Shown here: positions 1 to 5,139 of the stretch, one piece after another
Layout of the letters: each line of letters starts with the position of its first letter
Position numbering within the stretch: position 1 is the stretch's first letter
NCBI GenBank assembly: GCA_009783805.1
Contig: WRCU01000053.1
Span: 1 to 8,163 of the forward strand
Direction of reading: 5' to 3'
Source of the DNA: Oscillospiraceae bacterium
GTDB lineage: Bacteria > Bacillota > Clostridia > WRCU01
Length of the DNA: 8,163 nucleotides
Notes under the pieces: model-generated
What the model was told of the DNA's origin: nothing
The model's input: only the letters and a program-made list of their open reading frames with translations
Database searches by the model: none
Position numbers and translations under genes: made by a program

Positions 1-35
1 ATGTGGTGCGGCAGCCGCCTATGCTGCCGCACCAA
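1..35. repeat. Palindromic 35-nt unit, copy 1
   Basis: This unit is identical over 35 nt to a second copy 68 bp downstream. It contains a perfect 12-bp inverted repeat: TGGTGCGGCAGC at 4-15 pairs with GCTGCCGCACCA at 23-34 around the 7-nt loop CGCCTAT. The unit begins at the first base of the window, so its true left border cannot be seen and further copies may lie upstream. No T-run follows on the plus strand (AAAATAGC), so this copy does not look like a terminator in that direction. A REP-like element, part of a repeat array, or a transcript-end hairpin are all possible. Confidence 0.8.
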
Positions 36-68
36 AATAGCACCGTGCATTGCCGATAGCTCGAGAGA

Positions 69-103
69 ATGTGGTGCGGCAGCCGCCTATGCTGCCGCAC
101 CAA
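69..103. repeat. Palindromic 35-nt unit, copy 2, next to the rubrerythrin stop
   Basis: This is an exact copy, in the same orientation, of the unit at 1-35. The 12-bp stem arms lie at 72-83 and 91-102 with the loop at 84-90. It ends 7 bp from the minus-strand rubrerythrin stop codon, so a transcript of that gene would fold it just after the stop. Read on the minus strand, the stem is followed by CATTCTCTC, a poor U-tract. Read on the plus strand, it is followed by ACTTTTATTT, a modest T-rich tail. It could therefore end a plus-strand transcript entering from the left, or act as a 3'-end stabilising hairpin for rubrerythrin mRNA. The 33 nt between the copies (36-68) shows no gene. Confidence 0.8.
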
Positions 104-113
104 CTTTTATTTA
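84..113 (+). terminator. Possible weak intrinsic terminator (second palindrome plus T-rich tail)
   Basis: The 12-bp GC-rich stem at 72-102 is followed on the plus strand by ACTTTTATTTAC, which resembles an intrinsic terminator with an interrupted U-tract. It would serve a plus-strand gene lying left of the window and facing rubrerythrin. The exact repetition of the hairpin, with the other copy lacking a T-run, weakens this reading. Confidence 0.3.
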
Positions 114-653
114 CTTGAACAGCCTTTGGAGGAGCCCGTAAAAGGCCGCCCCGTGACGCGCCTCGTCCTTGCACATCTCATGCACGGTGTCGTGTATCGC
201 ATCGTACCCCAGCGTCTTGGCCTTGGTCGCCAGCTCCTTCTTCCCGGCAGTGGCGCCGGTCTCCGCCTCGACCCTGAGCGAGAGGTTTTTCTTCGTGTCC
301 GCGAAGACGACCTCGCCCAATAGCTCGGCGAACTTGGCCGCGTGTTCGGCCTCCTCAAACGCTATCCGCTTGTAGGCCTCGGCCACTTCCGGGAACCCCT
401 CGCGGTCGGCCTGCCTGCTCATGGCCAGGTACATGCCCACCTCGGTGCACTCGCCCGCGAAGTTGGCCTTAAGCCCGTCCAGCACCTCTTTGTCGACCCC
501 GGCGGCGACGCCTATCTTATGCTCGTCCGCGAAGGCTATCGCACCGTCGACCTTCGCCATGAAGCTCGACTTCGCGGCCCCGCAGTCAGGGCACTTGTCA
601 GGGGCTTCGTCCCCCACGTGGTTATGCCCGCAGACTTTGCAAATGAATTTCAT
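111..653 (-). CDS. rbr: Reverse rubrerythrin (rubredoxin-first, diiron peroxidase)
   Basis: This is a 180-aa cytosolic non-haem iron protein expected to reduce hydrogen peroxide (and possibly oxygen) with electrons from NAD(P)H through a reductase partner. The N-terminus is a rubredoxin-like FeS4 domain with C5-x2-C8 and C21-x2-C24. A ferritin-like four-helix domain follows (about residues 55-180). Its likely diiron ligands are E68, the E101-x2-H104 pair in FEEAEH, a Glu near 129-131, and E164-x2-H167 in DEARH. Rubredoxin before ferritin-like is the reverse of classical rubrerythrin and matches the clostridial 'reverse rubrerythrin' type. The start at 653 was chosen because the family N-terminus (MKFICKVCG) begins there and AGGGGGAA lies about 9 nt upstream. 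The longer frame to 764 would run through the promoter. The gene stands alone, divergent from pyrK. Confidence 0.93.
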   Translation of the reverse strand: MKFICKVCGHNHVGDEAPDKCPDCGAAKSSFMAKVDGAIAFADEHKIGVAAGVDKEVLDGLKANFAGECTEVGMYLAMSRQADREGFPEVAEAYKRIAFEEAEHAAKFAELLGEVVFADTKKNLSLRVEAETGATAGKKELATKAKTLGYDAIHDTVHEMCKDEARHGAAFYGLLQRLFK

Positions 654-699
654 CGGCCATCTTCCCCCTATTAATGTTGGATGTGTTGCGACATGGCTC

Positions 700-728
700 A
701 TATTAGCAAATAAGCGGTAGGCTGACAA
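700..728 (-). promoter_or_regulatory. Sigma-A-type promoter for rubrerythrin
   Basis: Read on the minus strand, TTGTCA (728-723) and TAATAT (705-700) are separated by exactly 17 bp, a near-consensus housekeeping promoter. The expected transcript start is near 693, leaving a leader of about 40 nt that contains the Shine-Dalgarno AGGGGGAA. I could not identify a PerR or other stress-regulator operator with confidence. Confidence 0.75.
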
Positions 729-815
729 AGGCCCGCCTGCGATAGTCCAATGGGCCCAAAGCATATGGCGCCCGTTGCCGGAGGGCTGGGTACGCGCCGG
801 CCATGGGCCGGATGC

Positions 816-823
816 TATATAAT
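816..823 (+). promoter_or_regulatory. Probable -10 element for the pyrK-led operon
   Basis: TATAAT at 818-823 is a perfect -10 hexamer in otherwise GC-rich DNA. TGC at 813-815 precedes the overlapping TATATA (816-821), which could act as an extended -10. No good -35 sits 16-18 bp upstream (the sequence there is CGCC-rich), so the promoter may rely on the extended -10 or on an activator. The expected start near 830 gives a leader of about 57 nt before the pyrK ATG. This element also argues against the upstream in-frame ATG at 803. Confidence 0.55.
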
Positions 824-849
824 GGCCGTACCTACCGGATCACTAAAGA

Positions 850-870
850 AGCGCGCGTTTTTCGCGCGCT
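850..870 (+). promoter_or_regulatory. pyrK leader hairpin abutting the ribosome binding site
   Basis: AGCGCGCG (850-857) and CGCGCGCT (863-870) form a perfect 8-bp stem around a TTTTT loop. The next base begins the pyrK Shine-Dalgarno AGGGGGG (871-877), which is 9 nt from the ATG at 887. No T-run follows the stem, so it is not an intrinsic terminator. Its position suggests an effect on ribosome access or mRNA stability. Leader hairpins controlling pyr genes are known in other bacteria, but I see no PyrR-binding loop or known riboswitch, so any link to pyrimidine levels is inference. Confidence 0.5.
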
Positions 871-886
871 AGGGGGGCCCGCGAGC

Positions 887-1705
887 ATGGCCGGGATATA
901 CGCCTGTGAGGTAAAGTCGAGGGAGGAGATCGCCGGAGGCGTCTTCCTAATGGGCTTACACTGCCCGGAGATCGCCGGCTCCGCCTCGCCGGGGCAGTTC
1001 GTCGGCGTGGGGACCGGGTCCGCCGAATCGCCGCTTAGGCGCCCCTTCAGCGTCTGCTCGGCCGACGCGCCTTCCGGGACCCTTACGATCGGGTTCCAGG
1101 TGAAGGGCAAAGGGACGGGCCTCATCGCGGCCATGCCCGTAGGCTCGCGCGTCAGCGTGATGGGCCCCTTGGGGAACGGCTTCGACTTGGGCCGCAGGTA
1201 CGGCAAGGTGGCTGTGGTCGGGGGGGGCGTCGGCGTGTTCCCCCTCATATTTTTGCTGAGCGTGATATGCGCCGATGAGAGGCACGCGTACATGGGGTTC
1301 CGCGACTCCGGCTCCGCGGTGATGCTGGAGGAAGCCGGGATAAACTCCGAAAGCCTTCACGTAAGCACGGAGGATGGGAGTTTGGGCTCGAAGGGCTTCG
1401 TCACGGCCAGGTTCGGGGAGGAGCTGGCGCGCCTGGGCGAGTTGGGGCCAGACGGTGCGCCCGCCTATGAGGCCGCCTTCGTCTGCGGCCCTAGGCCGAT
1501 GATAGAGGCCGCCGCCATGGCCTGCCGCCGCGGTGGGGTGCGGTGCCAGGCCTCGGTCGAAGAGAGGATGGCGTGCGGTTTCGGCGCGTGCCTCGCGTGC
1601 GCGTGCCTGGTTTTTAGGGGCGGCCCCGGCCCGACATACAAGCGGGTCTGCGCCGACGGGCCGGTCTTCGACACCGACGAGCTGTTCCCCCCAGGCTATG
1701 ATTAG
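887..1705 (+). CDS. pyrK: Dihydroorotate dehydrogenase B, electron transfer subunit PyrK
   Basis: This is a 272-aa FAD and [2Fe-2S] subunit that passes electrons from PyrD-bound FMN to NAD+ in class 1B dihydroorotate dehydrogenase, in the cytosol. The N-terminal flavin-binding barrel shows RRPFSVCS (51-58) and GPLGNGFD (93-100). The NAD-binding region begins with VVGGGVGVFPL (110-120) and continues to CGPRPMI (200-206). The C-terminal cluster ligands are C230-x4-C235-x2-C238-x16-C255, close to the family pattern. The start at 887 gives the usual length and sits 9 nt after AGGGGGG. An in-frame ATG at 803 would add 28 unconserved residues encoded by the promoter and hairpin. A G8 run (1220-1227) encodes part of the nucleotide-binding glycine loop. 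Its partner pyrD follows directly. Confidence 0.95.
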   Translation: MAGIYACEVKSREEIAGGVFLMGLHCPEIAGSASPGQFVGVGTGSAESPLRRPFSVCSADAPSGTLTIGFQVKGKGTGLIAAMPVGSRVSVMGPLGNGFDLGRRYGKVAVVGGGVGVFPLIFLLSVICADERHAYMGFRDSGSAVMLEEAGINSESLHVSTEDGSLGSKGFVTARFGEELARLGELGPDGAPAYEAAFVCGPRPMIEAAAMACRRGGVRCQASVEERMACGFGACLACACLVFRGGPGPTYKRVCADGPVFDTDELFPPGYD

Positions 1706-1745
1706 GCCGCCCGTTCGGATAGAATCCTAGGATGGGCGATGATCG

Positions 1746-1753
1746 AAAGGGGG
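1746..1753 (+). promoter_or_regulatory. Ribosome binding site favouring a GTG start for pyrD
   Basis: AAAGGGGG lies 5 nt before GTG 1759. The upstream in-frame ATG at 1732 has only AGG touching the start codon and no purine-rich motif at normal spacing. This supports initiation at 1759. Confidence 0.5.
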
Positions 1754-1758
1754 CTGCC

Positions 1759-2682
1759 GTGGCGGCGGCCCCAAAGGCCGTCACATCCGTCACGATAGCC
1801 GGGATCACCTTCAGGAACGTCGTCATAGCCGCCAGCGGGACCTTCGGCTACGGAAGGGAGTTCGCCGGATTCATCGACCTGTCCGCCCTGGGGGGCGTAT
1901 GCACGAAGGCGGTCACGCTGGAGCCGAGGGAGGGCAACCCCCCCCCAAGGGTCGCGGAGACCCCGTCCGGCATACTGAACAGCATAGGGCTGCAGAACCC
2001 CGGCCTCGAAGCGTTCATCAGGGATGAGCTGCCTTTCCTGCTGCGTTCGGGGACCAAGGTGATCGCGAACGTGGCAGGCAGGAGCGCCGAGGAGTACGCG
2101 GCGGTGGCCGGTGCGCTGGGCGGGGCGGGCGTGGACGCGGTCGAGCTGAACGTGTCCTGCCCGAACGTCTCCGAGGGGTGCATGGCCTTCGGCACCTCGC
2201 CGAAGGCTACGGAGCGGCTCACCCGTGAGGTCAAGGAGGCCTGCGCCGTGCCGGTCTTCGTAAAGCTATCGCCGAACGTCTCGGACATAGCGGAGATGGC
2301 GCTGGCGGCCGAGGCCGGCGGGGCCGACGCGATAACGATGGTCAACACGCTCCTGGGCATGGCGGTGGACATTAAAACCGGCAGGCCCGTGCTGGGCAAC
2401 GTGACGGGCGGCCTGTCCGGGCCGTGCATTAAGCCGGTCGCACTGAGGATGGTTTATGAAGTCTGCATGAAGGTGGGCGTGCCCGTTATCGGCATGGGCG
2501 GCATAGCTGGCTATGAGGACGCACTCGAGTTCCTCATGGTCGGCGCCAGGGCCGTCATGGTGGGGACGGCGGGCCTGTGCGACCCATACGCGCACATAAA
2601 GTGCGTCGAAGGGTTGGAGCGGTACATGGGGTCGAACGGCATAGGCGACGTGGGTGAGCTGGTCGGCCTCGCGTTGCCGTGA
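1759..2682 (+). CDS. pyrD: Dihydroorotate dehydrogenase B, catalytic subunit PyrD
   Basis: This FMN-containing TIM-barrel enzyme oxidises dihydroorotate to orotate, the fourth step of UMP synthesis, and works as a heterotetramer with PyrK. Class 1B signatures are visible: ASGTFGYG near the N-terminus, TKAVTLEPREGNPPPR (K50 in the flavin/substrate site), NSIGLQNPG, and NVSCPNVSEG with the catalytic-base cysteine C134. KLSPNVSD (K169), NTLLGMAVD, GGLSGPCIKPVAL and the FMN-phosphate loop GMGGI follow. From GTG 1759 the protein is 307 aa, typical for the family, and begins about 13 residues before the first conserved strand. ATG 1732 would give 316 aa but lacks a spaced Shine-Dalgarno. A C9 tract (1938-1946) encodes Pro-Pro-Pro. 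The gene lies 53 bp after pyrK (26 bp if ATG 1732 is used). Confidence 0.95.
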   Translation: MAAAPKAVTSVTIAGITFRNVVIAASGTFGYGREFAGFIDLSALGGVCTKAVTLEPREGNPPPRVAETPSGILNSIGLQNPGLEAFIRDELPFLLRSGTKVIANVAGRSAEEYAAVAGALGGAGVDAVELNVSCPNVSEGCMAFGTSPKATERLTREVKEACAVPVFVKLSPNVSDIAEMALAAEAGGADAITMVNTLLGMAVDIKTGRPVLGNVTGGLSGPCIKPVALRMVYEVCMKVGVPVIGMGGIAGYEDALEFLMVGARAVMVGTAGLCDPYAHIKCVEGLERYMGSNGIGDVGELVGLALP

Positions 2683-2686
2683 CGGC

Positions 2687-2696
2687 GGGGGGTGAT
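2687..2696 (+). promoter_or_regulatory. Ribosome binding site supporting the TTG start of the IMP cyclohydrolase
   Basis: GGGGGGTGAT closely matches the anti-Shine-Dalgarno complement GGAGGTGAT. Its G-run ends 9 nt before TTG 2702, the same spacing as at pyrK. The alternative in-frame ATG 2714 has only GGCGGG about 1 nt upstream, so TTG is preferred. Confidence 0.5.
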
Positions 2697-2701
2697 GCGG
2701 G

Positions 2702-3598
2702 TTGACGGCGGGCATGCGCGGGTTGGCCGAAGCCGGCGCGGAAAGGCTTAGGCGGAACCCTTACCCCGGCAGGGGGCTGATCATCGGCCTATCGCCCTGC
2801 GCGGACTATACGGCGCACATCTACTTCATCACGGGCAGGAGCGCCGGGTCGAGGAACAGGATGCTGGAGGCCGAGACGGTCGGGGACGACCGCGCGGTCA
2901 CGGTCAGGTCCCCCGACGAGGGCGCGCTGGCCAATCCGGAGCTATACGTGTACAGGGCCATGCGGTGCGTGGGCGGGGGCCTGGCGCACGTCACCGCGAA
3001 CGGCAGGCAGGCCGATGACTTGGCGGCCAGGATGGGCGGCGGCGAGGGGTTCGGTCGCGTACTCGAGGATTGGACGTATGAGCCTGACCCGCCGATATAC
3101 ACGCCGCGCATTTCCGGGGCTTCGTACCACCCCGGCGCCGCCTCGCGTGGCGGCGCCGCGCCGATCCGCGGGTCGGCGTACGCGGCGTACGAGCTATCCG
3201 TCCTCAAGGCGAGGGGCGGCGAACCCGGATGCAGGATGGGAAGCGTCTTCTCGTACGGGAAGGCGGAGGCCGGGTACGGCCATATGGTCCACACATACGC
3301 GGACCCTTGGGACTCGGCGCCGCATGGAGGGGCGGAACGCGCCGGCATCGGGGGCCCCGGGCCGACAGACGCGCCTTCTGCCCTAAGCGACCCGCCGCCC
3401 CCATTCGAGGGCGAGCCGACGGTCGTGCCCATACTCCCGACGGCGGCGGAGAACCTGAGGTTTTACTACGGGGCCTTGGATGGGGGGAATAGGGTGGCCA
3501 TCTGCGTCAAGTGGGTCGACAACGCGGACGCGTCGGCATACTCGATCGAGTTGCTCAACAGGTACGGCACGGAAGGGCCCCTGGCGGATGGACGATAG
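2702..3598 (+). CDS. IMP cyclohydrolase, PurO-type
   Basis: This 298-aa protein resembles the IMP cyclohydrolase family (archaeal PurO and its clostridial relatives; an Ntn-hydrolase-like fold). The family closes the ring of 5-formamidoimidazole-4-carboxamide ribotide to make IMP, the last step of purine synthesis. Family motifs in order are NPYPGRGLIIG (19-29), the RSAGSRNRML segment (46-55), HVTANGRQAD (96-105), YEPDPPIYTPRISG (126-139), GHMVHTYADP (193-202) and FEGEPTVVPI (235-244). Bacterial relatives are, from memory, nearer 240 aa. Much of the excess seems to be a Gly/Pro/Ala-rich insertion at about 203-234, between the HTY and FEGEP motifs, probably a surface loop. The start is TTG 2702, with ATG 2714 as the alternative. 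The gene lies 19 bp after pyrD, and its last 11 bp overlap miaB. Activity is inferred from motifs. Confidence 0.82.
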   Translation: MTAGMRGLAEAGAERLRRNPYPGRGLIIGLSPCADYTAHIYFITGRSAGSRNRMLEAETVGDDRAVTVRSPDEGALANPELYVYRAMRCVGGGLAHVTANGRQADDLAARMGGGEGFGRVLEDWTYEPDPPIYTPRISGASYHPGAASRGGAAPIRGSAYAAYELSVLKARGGEPGCRMGSVFSYGKAEAGYGHMVHTYADPWDSAPHGGAERAGIGGPGPTDAPSALSDPPPPFEGEPTVVPILPTAAENLRFYYGALDGGNRVAICVKWVDNADASAYSIELLNRYGTEGPLADGR

Positions 3599-5087
3599 CA
3601 TAGGCGGGCGGCTGAGGCTGCTTTTTGGGCTCAACGGCGCCAAACGCGCCTTGGGCCGGACGGCCAGGTACCATATAAGGACCTTCGGATGCCAGATGAA
3701 CGAGAGCGACTCCGAGAGGCTTGCCGGGGCGCTGGAGGCGGCCGGCTACGAATCGGCGGGATCGGCCGGCGAGGCGGACGTCATGGTCTGCAACACGTGC
3801 TCCGTGCGTGAGGGCGCGGAGAACAGGGCGTATGGATACATCGGCTCCTTGAAGGGGTTGAAGGCCGGAAGGCCGGGCTCCGCCGTCATCGTGTGCGGAT
3901 GCATGGGGGGGTTGGAAGGGGCCAGGGCGAGGCTGAAGGGCAGCTACCCGTTCGTGGACCTGGTCGTCGGGCCCAATGGGGACGCGGAGGTAATAGGTTT
4001 TTTGCTCCGAAACCTGCAAGGGGAGTCGGCCGCGCTCGGGCCGTCGTGGGAGCCGATGATCGGGCCGAAGGACGGGCCGGGGGCGTCGGGGCACGCGGCT
4101 GAGCCGATCGCCGAGGCCGTCCGGGACGGCGGGGTCAAGGCGTGGGTCAGCGTGATGGCGGGCTGCGACAACTTCTGCTCGTACTGCATCGTCCCCTATG
4201 CCCGCGGCAGGGAGGCCAGCAGGGACCCGAAGGGCGTGCTGGACGAGGTGAGGGGGTTGGCCGGCAAGGGGTGCAAGGAAGTGACCTTGCTGGGCCAGAA
4301 CGTTAACTCATACGGAAAGGCGTTCGGCGGGGCCGGCCCCGAAGGGTGGCGTGGCCGATTCGCGCGTTTGGGGGGGGATGGGCCCTTTCGCGGGGGGGAC
4401 CCGTTCAGCGAGTTGATATATAGGGTCGCGGACGTGGGCGGCATCGAGCGCGTCAGGTTCATGACCTCCCATCCGAGGGACCTTTCGGAGGGGCTGCTGC
4501 GATGCTACGCCGAATGCGGGAAACTCTGCCCGCACCTGCACCTGCCCATGCAGTCGGGCAGCACCAGGGTGCTTCGTGAGATGAACAGGGGCTACACGAA
4601 GGAGGCGTTCCTGGAGACCGTGGCCAGGGTGAGGGCCGCCAGGCCCGGTATCTCGGTCACGACCGACGTGATCGTGGGGTTCCCCGGCGAGACGGAGGGC
4701 GACTTCGAGGAGACCATGGAGGCCGTTCGGACGGCCGGGTTCGACTTCATATTCACGTTCCTGTATTCCGACAGGGAGGGGACGCCCGCCAGCGTGCGGA
4801 CCGACAAGGTGGGCGCGCATGTGGCGGGTCGTCGTTTCAGGGAGCTGGCGGACTTGCAGGGGAGGATGGCGCTGGAAAGGAACGCGGCCTTCGTGGGCAG
4901 GACCCTGGAGGTCCTCTGCGAGGGCAGGTCCAAGCACGACCCGCGCAAGTGGGCCGGCAGGGCGCCCGACAACAGGATCGTCAACTTCGCCGCCTCCGGC
5001 CGCGGCCCAGCGGAGCTCGCCGGCATGGCCGTCGGCGTGCGGATAACGGAAGGGCGCGCCTGGGCGCTGGACGGCGAGCTGGCCTGA
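3588..5087 (+). CDS. miaB: tRNA-2-methylthio-N6-dimethylallyladenosine synthase MiaB
   Basis: This is a 499-aa radical-SAM methylthiotransferase that converts i6A37 to ms2i6A37 in tRNAs reading UNN codons. The N-terminal UPF0004 domain holds the auxiliary-cluster cysteines C35 (TFGCQMNESDSE), C71 (NTCSVREGAENRAYG) and C105 (VCGCM). The radical-SAM cluster is C193-x3-C197-x2-C200 in AGCDNFCSYC, followed by IVPYARGREASR. LLGQNVNSYG, FMTSHPRD, HLHLPMQSGS and VIVGFPGETE match the family, and a TRAM domain for RNA binding begins near 434. NTCSVRE with GQNVNSYG favours MiaB over MtaB or RimO. The protein is longer than the usual 440-470 aa because of a short N-terminal lead, a linker at about 144-182 and a Gly-rich insertion at about 244-271. 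ATG 3588 overlaps the previous gene's end by 11 bp, suggesting translational coupling. The frame opens from 3480, but the extra residues are not family-like. Confidence 0.94.
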   Translation: MDDSIGGRLRLLFGLNGAKRALGRTARYHIRTFGCQMNESDSERLAGALEAAGYESAGSAGEADVMVCNTCSVREGAENRAYGYIGSLKGLKAGRPGSAVIVCGCMGGLEGARARLKGSYPFVDLVVGPNGDAEVIGFLLRNLQGESAALGPSWEPMIGPKDGPGASGHAAEPIAEAVRDGGVKAWVSVMAGCDNFCSYCIVPYARGREASRDPKGVLDEVRGLAGKGCKEVTLLGQNVNSYGKAFGGAGPEGWRGRFARLGGDGPFRGGDPFSELIYRVADVGGIERVRFMTSHPRDLSEGLLRCYAECGKLCPHLHLPMQSGSTRVLREMNRGYTKEAFLETVARVRAARPGISVTTDVIVGFPGETEGDFEETMEAVRTAGFDFIFTFLYSDREGTPASVRTDKVGAHVAGRRFRELADLQGRMALERNAAFVGRTLEVLCEGRSKHDPRKWAGRAPDNRIVNFAASGRGPAELAGMAVGVRITEGRAWALDGELA

Positions 5088-5139
5088 GGCCGGGCGGCGG
5101 GCCGGTTGGCGGCGCGGGCGACTAAGGAGCCGACATAAA

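Noticed and set aside
1..103. End of a CRISPR array
   Set aside because: Only two repeats and one gap are visible, the 12-bp perfect stem is longer than in usual CRISPR repeats, no cas gene is present, and a gene ends 7 bp away. It is kept as an alternative in the findings but not called.
681..694. ATGT...ACAT inverted repeat near the rubrerythrin transcript start as a stress-regulator operator
   Set aside because: Only four bases per arm match, which is expected by chance, and it does not fit a PerR box.
751..758. TGGGCCCA palindrome in the divergent region as an operator
   Set aside because: It is short, GC-rich and single-copy, and matches no regulator site I know.
654..764. N-terminal extension of rubrerythrin to an ATG at 764
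   Set aside because: The added 37 residues are not family-like and would be encoded by the promoter and Shine-Dalgarno region.
803..886. Upstream ATG for pyrK
   Set aside because: It precedes the TATAAT element and leader hairpin, has no Shine-Dalgarno, and adds residues not seen in PyrK.
3480..3587. Upstream ATG for miaB
   Set aside because: It lies well inside the cyclohydrolase gene and would add an Arg/Ser/Thr-rich stretch unlike MiaB; the ATG at 3588 gives a sensible N-terminus.
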